Assembly (NCBI GenBank): GCA_027563935.2
Contig: CM050454.1
Coordinates: forward strand, 47,954,596-48,018,595
DNA length: 64,000 nt
Source of the DNA: Costus lasius
Taxonomy: Eukaryota; Streptophyta; Magnoliopsida; Zingiberales; Costaceae
Reading direction: 5' to 3'
The notes under the pieces are model-generated. The model did no database searches. It had not been told where the DNA came from and was given only the letters and a program-made list of their open reading frames with translations. The position numbers and the translations under genes were made by a program. Shown here in pieces: positions 35,690 through 48,451 of this stretch; position 1 is the stretch's first letter; every line of letters begins with the position of its first letter.

Positions 35690-38578
35690 TGTAAGATCCA
35701 AGGATCTTAAGTCCTGGTAAGCATTATTTTGATTTAAATCAAATTATTGACTGTGGTATTTTTCTATGTATTGGTTGTTAATAGTTAATTAACTAGAGAT
35801 TTTTGGTTGATAAATTATAGTTAATTAACTAGAGATTTTGGTTGTTAATTTATTGTAAATTAATTAGAGATTAATGGTGGTTAATTTATTCGATTATTGG
35901 TTGCTAATTTATGATAAATTAATTAGAGTTTATTGGTTAATTAATTAGACCTTATTGTTTAATTAACTAGCTTATTGGATATTAATTAAATCCTTATTGG
36001 ATTTGCGTTTAAGTGAATTCATTAAATGGATGTTAATTTAAGTTCTTATTGGATTGTCACTTAAACCATGGGTTATTGGGTTTAAAATTCAAATTTAGTT
36101 AGTTAAATGGGTTAAACCCTATTTGAATTAATGGGTTAATGGGTTAAGAATTTAAAACCAAAAATTTAAATTGGTATTTCGGTTAGGGTAGAGTTTTTGG
36201 GCGAGATTTTTGGCTTGAAAGAAAACTTGGGCGACGGCTAGGAAGAAGTGGGCGATTCTTGGAGGCTTGGAGGCGAAATTCCTTTCTTCCTCTTCCTCTT
36301 CCTTTGGCCGGCATTCCTTGGTGTTTGGTGGCGTCTTTCAAAGCCTTAGACGAATTTTTGGAAGGGTTTTTCTTATTGGTGTTCACGATTCAAGGTGAGT
36401 GGAATGTCTTAATTGATTTAACAATTTGGTTGTGTTTGTGTTAAATGATACACTTGAGTTCTTGGAAAATTTACCATGTTAAAACCGAAATTATGCAAAG
36501 TGTATTTAGGGTATGAAAACCGAATTTAGGGTATTGTTCTTCATGAGAACCGAATTGTATTTTTCCATGAAAACCTAAATTTCCATGTAAACCGAAATAA
36601 TCTTGATGATTGTTTATGAAAACCGAAAATTGGTAATATGAAATTTAAGGTATTAATTTATGGAATTTCGGAAGTTTTAGACCAATGGTTTGAGCATGAA
36701 ATTCATGTTAATTCAAGGTGTAAAATTTAATAGACAATATGTTATGTTAACCGTGGGTTATATGTAGAGATTTGTAAAATAGTTTGTATGAATACATGTT
36801 TTAGTTTTTTGTTAATTTTATGGATAGTTTGTATAACTACATGTTTTAGTTTTATGTTAATTTTTATGGATGCTTGTTAACTGCAATGTTGAGAAATTGT
36901 TTGAGAAATTTGGGTGATAACCTAGTAAGGTTTGACTGAACTAATCAGCATGAAACCTAAGGACCACACTACATTATATGATTGTTAATATTATGTAATT
37001 ATGTGATTTTTAAATATTAGGTGTTTATGTGATTTTTGGAATATTATGTTGTTATGTGATTTGTGAACATTATGTGATTATGTGAATTGTGAACATTATG
37101 TGGTTATGAGATTTTTGAAAATTATGTGATTATGGGAATTTTGAATATTATGTGTTATGTGTTGGTTAGGACTATGGCTAAGTGTAACCGTGTACTCATA
37201 GGATAGTCCTTATGTGATATGTTAAGGGTTTGAATTTCAGCCCTGTATTTGATATGTGAGGAGGTTGATGTTCAGCCTGCCTATTATGATTATTGTGATG
37301 GGGGTTGATGTTCAGCCTGCCCGATATGATTTTTGTGATGACTATCCTAGAGTCTAGTTGACACTTAGGAGTCCACCTTTATGAAATATGATATAAGATG
37401 TGTCTGTTGTCCAGTAGGAACCTTTTGGGAGAACGGGTTTTGACGCAAAGTGCCATGTCTTGGTCAGACAGGGGCCACCTCTTGATGTCATCACTCTCTT
37501 TTTGTGATATGGGGTGTCGTAGAGCAAAGTGCCACGCCGTGACCCGGTGGGGGCCACCTCTTGAATCTACACACAAGCCATCGATGTGTTTATGGGGTGT
37601 TTTAGAGCAAAGTGCCACGTCGTGACCTGGCGGGGGCCACCTCTTGATTCTACTCACTGTCCATGTTTATGTGTGTTGCACGAGATTTTGCAGCTCCCAG
37701 TGCTTAGGCCAAAGCCGGGTTAGACCATATTGGTCACTACTGAATATGCTGGACAACTAGGTTAACTAAGTATTGGTGTGTTTAGTTGGTTTAGAGTACA
37801 ACTCTAGAACCTGAGTTTGTTTAGAACCTGAGTTTGTTATATGTTGGTGTGTACATCTGGCTGTTTATATGACTTCTGTATTTAATCTTGTTGTATATTG
37901 ACATAATGTTCTGTTAAAGATTTTTAAAATAATCTGCCTATATTTTTGAATGTATGTTATGGATGGTCGATTTAGACTATCCACTCACTGGGCTGTGTAG
38001 CTCACCCCTCACTATTTTCAGGCATAGAGCAGGGGCGCATTTCTTGAGTTAGCATTGGCGTGGACATTATGCTAGTTTGCTGTGATTATGTTTAAGAACT
38101 TTTGTGCTTAATTATGAGGCCGGTTGTGGCCGAACTATATGAGTTATACGAACTATATGAATGATGTGAACTATGTGAATCTATGTGAACCTATGATGCC
38201 AGATTGTGGCTGTTAAATGAGTTTGATTTTTGTGTCACCACGGGCCTCAGCCTGGTTTCGGTGTTTGGTATGAGTTTATAAAAATTGACTTTGTGGCTTT
38301 GCTTTGAATTCCGAATCGAATTGTATTTATGCCATCGGATTTGATATAACTGTTGCCTTGCATATGTCTAGTGCAAGGATTGCGTGGTGGCAGGTACCCT
38401 TATGTGATTTATGAAATTGTGTTTACCTGGAGATTTATATGTATGGATTTTCGAAATTTTCAGATCGTGTTTTCTTGAACTCGGTTTTACCTAGCATATG
38501 AATCGATCTTATATGAAACATCCTGTATCATTCATGAATTGTGCCATTTGTTTGGGGTTAAGATAACGGGATGTAACA
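35690..38578 (+). repeat. solo LTR of the Tek chromovirus family (2889 bp)
   Basis: Starts TGTAAGATCCAAGGATC and ends GGGATGTAACA, as does the full Tek LTR at 55363-58549, with internal repeats (37430-37650) and AT-rich segments in the same order. It is about 300 bp shorter than the full-length LTR because it has fewer repeat units and other indels. No internal region follows. With intact target duplications, this is the footprint of LTR-LTR recombination that removed a whole element. Confidence 0.93.
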
Positions 38579-38883
38579 TGGCGCAAGCATTCAAGAAGAG
38601 AACTAAGGCTTGGATCTTCTTCCCGAGGCTAGCACCGGGCGTGGGAGAAGAGAACTCAAGAGATCCGTGTGTGTGAGACTGCAGAGGGCGCACACTTGGG
38701 TGCCTACATCGGCATCGCTCTACATTGCTCTTAAGGTATTTCCTAACTCATCGTGTCGACTCCCTTGCTTGCGATCTTCACTGGGTTTTTTGGGACTGGC
38801 CTGTTTCGGGGACATTCTTCCGCTGCAAAAAATGTATGTCCATAACTCTGAAAATTGTAAAATGTCCCCGGGGTTTCCCAACA

Positions 38884-40288
38884 CTCTATGGTTCAATGAC
38901 TGAAAGTGTATGGCCATACCCAGGTGAGACCTGATTTAGTCATAGCCATGAGATTGGATAAAAACAAGTGGTGACACACTTGGCCAATCGGATATCTGTT
39001 CGGCAAAGAGACTGTAATGCATCTGTACCTGATTGCGATGATGGGGATGTCGATTTTGATATCCATTCCGATGACTTGGGTAGCAGCAATGCACTGCTAG
39101 GTGCCACTCACAGCTTGTGGTGACCATGGGTCAGCACCACCAACGTCAGAGGAACCTATAGGGTCGCACACCTTGATACTCGACTTCTCGTAATGATCGG
39201 GAATCCTTATGATCGAGTTATTGGATAGCTCGGACCTATTTTGGAGATTTGATCAACGCCAATGGGCCTGATGAGATGTAAGAAATTTATTGGAGCCAAC
39301 TTCCATTTACGGCATATTAACCATGGTTAGCCAAGTTTGACCTTGGGTTAAATTGGATTGGATCCAAGGGCCTGGTTAACATGCATAATGGACCTTGGGT
39401 TGGGCCCATTGTAAAGTTGGGCTTACTAGGCTTAAGGAGAAGGAGAAAGTAGGCGTGTGCTTAACCCTGGTTAGACTAGAGTTAACGCCTATGGTTTGAA
39501 ATTAATCATATGGGTTAATTAATTAATTAATTAGAATCCTAATTGGATTAGGACTAATTATTTAATTAATTAATTAGAATCCTAATTTGATTAGGATTTA
39601 ATTGTTTAAATAATTAGAATCCTAATTGGATTAGGATTTAATTGTTTGAATCAATTAGAGTCCTAATTGGATTAGGATTTGATTAACTTGATTAATTCTC
39701 CTACATCCTCTCCTTGCTGCCCACTTGATTTGAATTGTGGCCACACATTAGACCGCCTCTTGCTATATATAAGAGGCCCTAGACGCCCCCTCTTGACACA
39801 ATTAATCTTGAAGGCATGATCACAAGAGAGAGGCGAGAGCAAGAGGTAGTGGCGCACTTCTCTTCCATCCAACCCTAGCCGAGAACACTTCATCTTCCTA
39901 TCCTCTTGGCGTGAGGAACTTGGTGTTGCTTGGCGACTTCCTTCTCCTCATCTTCCTCTTGGCGCATATACCTTGGAGGTGGCCCAGGGCTTGAGGAATA
40001 AGCACAAGGCTTGGATCTTCTTCCCGAGGCTAGCACCGGGGGTGGAAGAAGAGGACTCGAGGTGATCCGTGTGTGTGAGACTGCAGAGGGCGCACGCTTG
40101 GGTGCCTACTACAACATCAGCCTCACCTTGCTCAAGGTACTTTCTATCTCATCGTGTCGACTCCCTCGCTTGCGATCTTCACTAGGTTTTTGGGACCAGC
40201 TCGTTTCGGGGATATTGCTTCCGCTGTGTAATGTTTTGTGTAATTTCTATCTCTGAAAATTGTAAAATATCCCCGGGGTTTCCCAACA
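38884..40288 (+). repeat. 5' LTR of CopC-2, missing its first ~557 bp
   Basis: Begins abruptly with ctctatggtt right after the end of the CopC-1 LTR. The same position in the 3' LTR is 44860. A TATA box (tatatataag) lies near 39764. It ends at CCCAACA, one base before the primer site. Confidence 0.88.
39511..39690 (+). repeat. AT-rich palindromic minisatellite in the CopC-2 LTR
   Basis: Four units of about 40 bp built around the near-palindrome aatcctaattggattagg, separated by ttaattaattaa runs. The second LTR has the same array at 45488-45660. It lies upstream of the TATA box. Confidence 0.75.
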
Positions 40289-40289
40289 G

Positions 40290-40301
40290 TGGTATTAGAG
40301 C
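40290..40301 (+). promoter_or_regulatory. primer binding site of CopC-2
   Basis: TGGTATTAGAGC, one mismatch from the initiator-Met site used by CopA, one base after the LTR end. Confidence 0.82.
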
Positions 40302-41642
40302 TAGGTTGCAAGACTCGAACGATGTAATTTCATGCTTTTCCATGCTCGCATGCCATAGCTCAATTTTCGTAAATTGCATGATCACATGGCAAACGATTTT
40401 TCTAAATAGGAAAAATTAGGGTTTCTTGTTTCTATCATCTTTTCAATCTCTTTTGGATTTTTGGATTATTTTTCTTGTATGAGTTAAAGGATCAAAGGCG
40501 CATGTGGTTTTGTCAAGTAGGATGGGCATTGTGTCTTCGGACTGGCCGGGTCTCTTGATCTGACAAAATTACCAGCCGAAAGGATCTTTGAAATCATCAT
40601 GAAAGTTTAATCGCAAATAACCAAAAGATTTGTGATAAGAAGATGAGGAAAAGAGACTGGTTTTATGAAAATGTAAAATTTCAGATTTTATGTTTTTCAT
40701 GAGCATGTAGAACTGCATGTGTAGATACCTTGCTTGTGGATAATGTTGTGATCTTGAGTCAAGCCCCTTTGCATGCCTGTGATGTATCTTTGTGAGGCCT
40801 GCATGCCGCTTTTCTTTTCTTTTATTTTTGTAACAAGAAGAAGAAGATTGGGGCGCAACCACATGGAACCCTGGCATGCTTGATGGCGCATGGAGGAGTG
40901 GTGCAAGATGGCATGGCCGAACCCTAGGGTTTGAGAGCTAGCCATCTTGGCTCCTTGCATGGTGGCGCATCATCTATGGAGAAAGACCCATGGCATTGGC
41001 TGAACCCATGAGGAACACCTGTAGGGCTTGAGAACTAAACCATGGTGAGAAGGACCTTGGAGCCAACCTTGAAGATCAAATTAGTGGTCGGGTAGGTTAG
41101 GTCTTGTCTTTAGGGGCTTGAATCCTAGGTCAAGAGTTGAACCTCCTATTGGCATGGGTTGGTTCAATGTCTTGAATAGGCTATGATCACATCATTCATT
41201 TATTGTATTCGATATCTGCTAAAGCATGTCTGTTTTATCATTATCTTATCACTATAGGATTGCATTCTTATAATGTTAGACACAAGCTAAAACTGATGAG
41301 ACCTCAAAAACCCTCATAAATAAATATCAAGTCTAGTAGCCTTCTAACGCGTAGCCCTCACTAAGCTTTCGATCAGTGGTGTTGTGAACTGTTTCCCACC
41401 CTCGTGGGACACACCCACTTATCTTTAGAAAGTGCGTGGTGGCAATGGTTTCCCCGATCAGTTTTAATCGGGCACGCCTTCGCTAGGAAACTCGTTGGCC
41501 CTGGGCATAACGGTTAGGAATGGACTTGACTAGAGTTCCATATGTGCTGGGCACATGATGAAACTCTAGAAGCATGATTGAGTGGTTAGGGTTTCACTTT
41601 GTATCCAGCCCTCGCTGGACATGAAATGCCTAGACTGTCTCA
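40302..41642 (+). other. leader of CopC-2; gag absent
   Basis: About 1.3 kb with no capsid, zinc knuckle or protease sequence recognisable in any frame. The pol homology begins abruptly at the integrase zinc finger near 41650, so gag and protease have been deleted. Short open frames here have no known domain. Confidence 0.65.
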
Positions 41643-44281
41643 TTGAGTGTTTTCCTATGGCATTGTCGATTAGCCCATATAAACAAGAATCGCATTCAAC
41701 AACTCCATGCAAATGGGTTGTTATATTCAAGTTCCTTGGAGGAATTTGATACATGTGAGCCTTGTTTGTTAGGGAAGATGACAAAGGTGCCTTTCACCAA
41801 GACTAGTGAAAAGGCAGGAGGTTTGTTGGATCTCATACATAGCGATGTGTGTGGGCCATTCAATAAGCTAGCCAGAGGAGGCCACAACTACTTCATCACA
41901 TTTACTAATAATTTCAGTAGATATGGTTATGTCTACCTAATGAGACATAAGTCTGAATCGTTTGAGAAATTCAAAGAATTCAGACATGAAGTAGAGAACC
42001 AGCTTGGTAGATCCATTAAGGCTCTTCGATCAGATCGTAGTGGAGAGTACCTGAGTGGTGAGTTTCTTATCTATCTAAGAGAGTGTGGGATTTTATCCCA
42101 ACACACTCCACCTGGAACACCCCAATGGAATGGTGTGTCTGAAAGGAGAAATCGAACTTTGTTGGACATGGTTTGATGTATGATGAGTCATGCAACTCTA
42201 CCTCCCTCATTCTGGGGATATGCACTAGAGACAGCTTCTCTAATACTGAATAATGTTCCATCTAAGAGTGTCTCAAAGATTCCATACGAGGTATGGAGTG
42301 GGAGACACCCTAATCTCACTTTTATCAGGATCTGGGGATGTGAGGCTTATGTCAAACGTCAGGATTCTAGCAAACTAGAACCTAGATCTGATAAATGCGT
42401 GTTTGTGGGGTACCCTAAGGAAACTAAGGGTTACTACTTCTATGTTCCCACCGAGAACAAAGTTTTTGTTGCTCGGGGTGCTATCTTTCTAGAGAAAGAA
42501 TTTCTCATGAAAGAAGTTAGTGGGAGGAAGTTTGACTTGGACGAGGTCCAAGTGCAACCACAAGACACCGAGAGGGAACCTGAGCCAACTGCACCGGTTG
42601 CTGGGAAACCTGAGGCTCAGACACAGGCCCCGCGTAGGTCTGGGAGGATTCGCCGTGCACCTGAGAGGTATGGGTCGCTGCCGACCCAACACGACGGTAT
42701 CTTCATTGTTGAAGATGAACCTAGGACCTATGATGAGGTGGTCAGTGGACCGGACTCCTAGAAATGGCTTGACGCCATGAGATCCGAAATGGATTCTATG
42801 TCAACTAACCAAGTCTAGGATTTGGTTGAGTTACCTGATGGGGTAAAACCCATAGGGTGTAAATGGGTCTTCAAGAAGAAGACAGACATGGATGGCAACA
42901 TGGTTACCTATAAAGGTAGATAGTGGCTAACGGATTCAAACAAGTACAGAGGGTGGACTATGATGAAACCTTTTCACCAATTGCTATGTTCAAATCCATT
43001 CGGATTCTGCTTGCTACAGCTGCATATCATGACTATGAGATATGGTAGATGGATGTAAAGACAGCATTTCTTAATGGGATGCTGACCGAGGATGTGTATA
43101 TGACACAACCTGATGGCTTCAGCCATCCTGCAGAAGCCAATAAGGTCTGCAGGCTAAAGAGATCCATCTATGGATTAAAGGAAGCATCTCGAAGTTGGAA
43201 TCTTCGATTTGATGAAGCTGTGAGAGATTATGGCTTTATCAAAGGCGAAGATGATGCCTGTGGATACAGAAAATTCAGTGGGAGCTTGATGACTTTTCTG
43301 GTCTTGTATGTCGATGGCATACTACTCATCCGGAACAACATCCCTAGTCTTCAAGACATGGTTAGGGAAGTGTTTTGAGATGAAGGACTTAGGAGAGGCC
43401 GCCTATATCCTAGGCGTGAGGATCTACAGGGATAGATCCTAGAGGCTCCTAGCCCTTAGTCAAAGTACTTACATTGATAAGGTCCTGGAGTGGTTTAGTT
43501 TGGAGCAATCCAAGAAAAGTACCTTCCAGTGAGATATGGCCTTACTCTCTCAAAGAGCCAGTGTCCCACCACACAGGCTGAGAGGGATGACATGAGTCGA
43601 GTACCCTATGCTTCGGCAGTAGGTTCGATCATGTATGCAATGTTGTGTACTAGACCAGATGTGGCTTATGCTGTGAGCATAACTAGCCGATACCAATCCA
43701 ATCCTGGAGTGCAGCACTAGGTAGCTGTAAAGAACATCCTAAAATATTTGAGAAGAACTAAGGATTTGTTCCTAGTCTATGGGGGACAGGAAGAGCTCAA
43801 TATGTAGGGCTACACTGATGTGACTTTCCAGTCTGACCCTAATGACTTCAGATCGCAGGCCGGCTAGGTGTTCAAGATGAATGGAGGCACTGTATGCTGG
43901 AAGAGCTTCAAGCAATCCACCTTAGTTGATTCTACAACCGATGCTGAGTATGTGGCCACTTCTGAGGCAGCCAAAGAAGCTATTTGGATAAGGAAGTTCA
44001 TTTCTGAACTTCAGGTGGTTCCCAGTGCAGTGGATCCCATTGAAATCTACTGTGATAACAATGGAGCAATTGCACAAGCCAAGAAACCACGATCTCATCA
44101 AAGATCCAAACATATACTCAGGAGATTTCACCTGATTAGAGAGATCATAGACAGAGGTGATGTCAAGATTAGCAGAGTTGACATAGAGAACAATCTGGCA
44201 GACCCATTGACCAAGGCTTTGGCGCAGCAGAAACATGATGGTCATGCTAGAGATATGGGGTTGAGGTTCCTCAACCTCTAG
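41643..44281 (+). pseudogene. pol: copia pol of CopC-2, heavily mutated
   Basis: The remains of integrase, reverse transcriptase and RNase H are recognisable: zinc finger HCRLAHINKNR...CEPCLLGK, core IHSDVCGPF and SERRNRT, RT (MDVKTAFLNG), and RNase H ([18 protein letters not shown] to the end at LRFLNL). Stop codons occur near 42174, 42760, 42816, 43046, 43718, 43806 and 43866, and there are frameshifts around 42920 and 43375. Catalytic changes are visible: the YVDD box reads YVDG (Gly codon 43316-43318), and the integrase SDRGGEY reads SDRSGEY. No active enzyme can be expected. The last 137 codons (43868-44281) are still open and match the copia part of the chimera at 33745-33984. Confidence 0.9.
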
Positions 44282-46243
44282 GTCTTAGTGCAAGTGGGAG
44301 ATTGTTGGTGTATATACCCTAGGACCTAGTTTTGGTCCATTATTGTACTACTTGATACTGATATTTATATATATATATATATCATACTGGGATTGTAGTT
44401 ATCATTATTTGCTTACATATGCGAACATGTAATTATATGATAATGTCCCTAGAGACAGAATGGATCTGTGCTCAAATGATTGTCCCCAGTTGATGTACCT
44501 GAGTGGATATGGGACAACTTTGGTACTTGTGAGACTGGTATATGGGCTGGTTAGGCACGAGGTGCTAACGCAGACATGTGGGTATATCAGTGATGGATAT
44601 ACTGGATCGACCCGCTGTGAGGCAATGACTTGGTGTCATGAGTTATCCTCACAAGTGATAGGAGATGCATTGATCCCTTGACTTGTGGTCATTAGCCATT
44701 CTATATGGTTAGGGATATGCCTTGATACAACATAACACAATGCCGTAGTTGGGAGGTAATAACGGTTGTCATTGGGCATATCACGACCCATATGAGATGG
44801 TCAATGAACAGACAAAGGATTTGCCCCTTCCTAAGGGAAGCATGATATCCATGGAGCTCCTCTATGGTTCTATGACTGAAAGTGTATGGTCATACCCAGG
44901 TGAGACCTGATTTAGTCATAGCCATGAGATTGGATAAAAACAAGTGGTGACACACTTGGCCAATCGGATATCAGTTCGGCAAAAAGACTGTAATGCATCT
45001 GTACCTGATTACGATAATGAGGATGTCGATGTCGATATCCATTCTGATGACTTGGGTAGCAGCGATGCACTGCTAGGTGCCACTCACTGCTTGTGGTGAC
45101 CATGGGTCAGCACAGCCAACGTCAGAGGAACCTACAGGGTCGCACACCTTGATACTCGAGTTCTCGTAATGATCGGGAAGCCTTATGATCGAGTTATTGG
45201 ATACCTCTGATCTATTTTGGAGATTTCATCAGCGCCAATGGGCCTGATGAGATGGAAGAAATTTATTGGAGCCAACTTCCATTTATGGCATATTAACCAT
45301 GGTTAGCCTAGTTTGACCTTGGGTTAAATTGGATTGGATCCAAGAGCTTAGTTAACATGCATAATGGACCATGGGCTCGGCCCATTGTAAAGTTGGGCTT
45401 ACTGGGCTTAAGGAGAAGGAGAAAGTAGGTGTGTGCTTAACCCTGGTTAGACTAGAGTTAACGCCTATGGTTTGAAATTAATCATATGGGTTAATTAATT
45501 AATTAATTAGAATCCTAATTGGATTAGGACTAATTATTTAATTAATTAATTAGAATCCTAATTAGATTAGGATTTAATTTTTTAAATAATTAGAATCCTA
45601 ATTGGATTAGGATTTAATTGTTTGAATCAATTAGTGTCCTAATTGGATTAGGACTTGATTAACTTGATTAATTCTCCTACATCCTCTCCTAGCCGCCCAC
45701 TTGATTTGAATTGTGGCCACACATTAGACTGCTCTTGCTCTATATAAGAGGCTCTAGATGCCCCCTCTTGACACACAATTAATCTTGAAGGCATGATCAC
45801 AAGAGAGAGGCGAGAGCAAGAGGTAGTGGCGCACTTCTCTTCCATCCAACCCTAGCCGAGAACACTTCATCTTCCTTTCCTCTTGGCGTGAGGAACTTGG
45901 TGTTGCTTGGCAACATCCTTCTCCTCATCTTCCTCTTGGCGCATATACCTTGGAGGTGGCGCAGGGCTTGAAGAATAAGCACAAGGCTTGGATATTCTTC
46001 CCGAGGCTAGCATCGGGGGTGGAAGAAGAGGACTCGAGGTGATCCGTGTGTGTGAGACTGCAGAGGGCGCACGCTTGGGCGCCTACTACGACATCAGCCT
46101 CACCTTGCTCAAGGTACTTTCTATCTCATCGTGTCGACTCCCTCACTTGCGATCTTCACTGGGTTTTTGGGACCGGCTCATTTCCGGGATATTGCTTCCG
46201 CTGTGCAATGTTTTGTGTAATTTATATCTCTGAAGATTGTAAA

Positions 46244-46248
46244 ATATC
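46244..46248. repeat. target-site duplication of the solo CopD LTR (atatc), left copy
   Basis: atatc at 46244-46248 and 48452-48456 flank the solo LTR exactly, 17 bp before the end of the CopC-2 LTR. Confidence 0.93.
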
Positions 46249-48451
46249 TGTTAGGGAATGCCGGGTGTAATTTTAAAATTTTGCAGTCCTAGGACGCAGC
46301 GGAAGAAGTATTACACCCGAAACACATTCCTTTCCCAAGGATCCTTGTGAGTGAGAGAACACAAGGATGTGTTAGGGTTAGTACCTTTATTGCTTGTTTA
46401 GATGTCGAAGCCATGTTGAAGGCGCCCAAGTGTTCGCCCTCTACAAGTATCCACGCGTCGACTCCTTGATCGTTGCTCCCTTCCACGCTCGGTGCTAGCC
46501 TCGGGAGGAGAATCAAGCCTTCACTTCCACTTGCGCCACCTTCAAGAGAAGTTGCGCCAAGGAGGGGATAGGGAAGATGATGCCGCCAAGGACTTCCCTC
46601 TTCTTCTTTGCTTGTGCCACCTCCAAGGTGCGCCTATGGCCAAGGGACGATGAGGGCTTGTGACAAGAAGACGCCACCAAGCACAAAGAATCCTTGCGCC
46701 AAGAAGAAAGGAAGAGGAAGAACTTGCGGCTCCAAGGAAGAAGTTTGCACCACCTTGTTGTCGCCCTTTGCTTTGCTCTCTCTCCCTTCTATGTGTGTTC
46801 ATGCCTCCTTAAAGTCCAACCATGGAAGGGGCGGTAAGGGGTCCTATAAATAGGACAAGAGGCGGTAAGGCAATGGCTAAGATCATGCCAAGTGGGCGGC
46901 TAGGATAAAGGGGTCTTGAGGTAAGGAAAGTCTCCAAGACTTTACCATAAACCTCATTCAACCTATCCTAATTTGCCCAATGGCCATATCAGCCCAAGAC
47001 ATGCCTTAGATGCATGCATTCCATCCAAGGGAAGGGCAAGGCGCAACAAGCATGAGGAGTTTCGGCTAGGGTAAGAATTTTGGGAGAAACTAGGGTTTTA
47101 GATAAGGTAAGTCTCCAAGACATTACCATATACCTTACCCTACTATCCATATGCGCCCAAGCTCTTTCCAAAAGAGCCATCAAGCCATATCAGCCCCAAG
47201 ACTTACCTTAGAGGCAAGTATTCCTTCCAAGGAAGAAGGGCTAGGCGCCCTTTACTTCCATAATGAAGCAAAGGCGCCTCCCTCACCCCATTATGCCCCT
47301 AGGCGCCAATGGGGTGAGATTTCTCCCCATTATACCCTTTTAAGCCAATTCCTCTTCATGACAACTAATTATTGGGCCTCATTGGATAATGAGCTAGCCC
47401 AAACTTCATGGCATGGGTTGATTAAGCCATTGGATCCAATCCAATGCAACCCTAATCCAAATGTGACCAATCTAGGTCAATTTCGGGTCAACCTGCCAAA
47501 AATGAAGTTTGGCTCCAATAACTTTCTTCCATCTCATCAGGCCCATTGGCGCTGATGAAATCTTCCAAATGGATCCAAGTTATCGAATAACTTGATCCTA
47601 AGGCTTCTGATTAAAGCAACGTCAAGAGTCTATTGCGTGTGACCCCGTAGGATCCATATGACGATGGCAATGATGTAAACATCATAAGTAGTGAGGGGTA
47701 TCTAGCAACACATCACTACTACCCATGTCATAGGACTTAAGTCATTATGGCAACAACTCCTAACAAGCAACGAGGATTCCCATTGCATTACAGATCCCTT
47801 TGCCTAAGCTGATATCCTGCCATTGGATTAGTCTCAAGTTTATTATCCAATGCATTGGTCATGACTCAACAAGTGTGGCCACACTCTCCTGTCATGCACC
47901 AATAAGGTGGGGCGCCCCGAGGTGGATATCATGCTTCCTCGGAAGGAAGGGGCAAATCCTACTATTGGTCATCCATGTCTCTACGTGACTTATGACATGC
48001 CCAATGACAGTCGTTTTGGCCTCCCAATTACGGAGAGACGTAAGACTGTATTAAAGCATACCCTTCATCAAGTCTAGACATGAATACCGCAAGTCTAAGG
48101 ATCAATGCAAAACCTCTTGCATGTGAGATTGACTTGTTGACTAGACAAGTCAATCCTCACGGTGGATCACTCCAGTGCATCCAATGCACCTGTATGTCTG
48201 CGTTACTGTGCCCCGCACCTAACCAGCCCATACACCAGTCTCACATGTACCAAAGCTGTCCCATATCTACTAAGGTACCTTGACTGGGGATAGCTTATGA
48301 CATTATTTATGCAACTCAATACATCAACGCAGGTAGAGAAGTCTGCATAATAACGACCATGCCTATATTAAGAGTAATAGTTCTATCAAAGTTCATTCAA
48401 ACAATGCCTGACCATGTCCATACATTGGTCTTTAGGGCGTATACACCAACA
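46249..48451 (-). repeat. solo LTR of the CopD copia family (2203 bp)
   Basis: On the minus strand it starts TGTTGGTGTATACGCCC and ends GGCATTCCCTAACA. There is no internal region on either side, and the target duplication is intact. It is distantly similar to the CopC LTR over much of its length (for example the caatgggcctgatgag segment). It carries a 28-bp block identical to the CopA LTR at 47690-47717. Open frames inside (for example 47151-47555) are not genes. Confidence 0.92.
47690..47717 (-). promoter_or_regulatory. 28-bp LTR block in CopD, identical to CopA
   Basis: Identical over 28 bases to 14383-14410 in the CopA-4 LTR, in the same sense. In the LTR sense, flanking gggtagtag is shared with CopC. 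See that entry. Confidence 0.45.

Larger units (their letters stand above)
33745..38883 (+). mobile_element. CopC-1: 3' end of a copia element (RNase H end, polypurine tract, 3' LTR)
   Basis: Only the last 80 or so codons of RNase H, the polypurine tract (aagtgggagat, 34049-34059) and the 3' LTR survive; everything upstream is replaced by the Athila-type element. The LTR is interrupted by a solo Tek LTR. Net copia content is about 2.2 kb. Confidence 0.88.
34060..38883 (+). repeat. 3' LTR of CopC-1, interrupted by a solo Tek LTR
   Basis: Starts TGTTGGTGTATATGCCC and ends TTTCCCAACA. Removing the Tek LTR and one target copy leaves about 1930 bp. A TATA box (tataaata) lies at 35471-35478. The block similar to the CopA/CopD 28-mer lies at 34779-34806. 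It has diverged from the CopC-2 LTRs and lacks their aatcctaattggatt array, so it belongs to another subfamily. Confidence 0.88.

Noticed and set aside
44367..44382. (at)n run as a possible microsatellite locus
   Set aside because: Very short, and lies within the CopC LTR where the other copy has a shorter run. Nothing beyond ordinary slippage.
46542..46802. Minus-strand frame in the CopD solo LTR rich in Ser/Arg
   Set aside because: Low-complexity G/C-rich LTR sequence with no domain and no match in the related CopC LTR frame.
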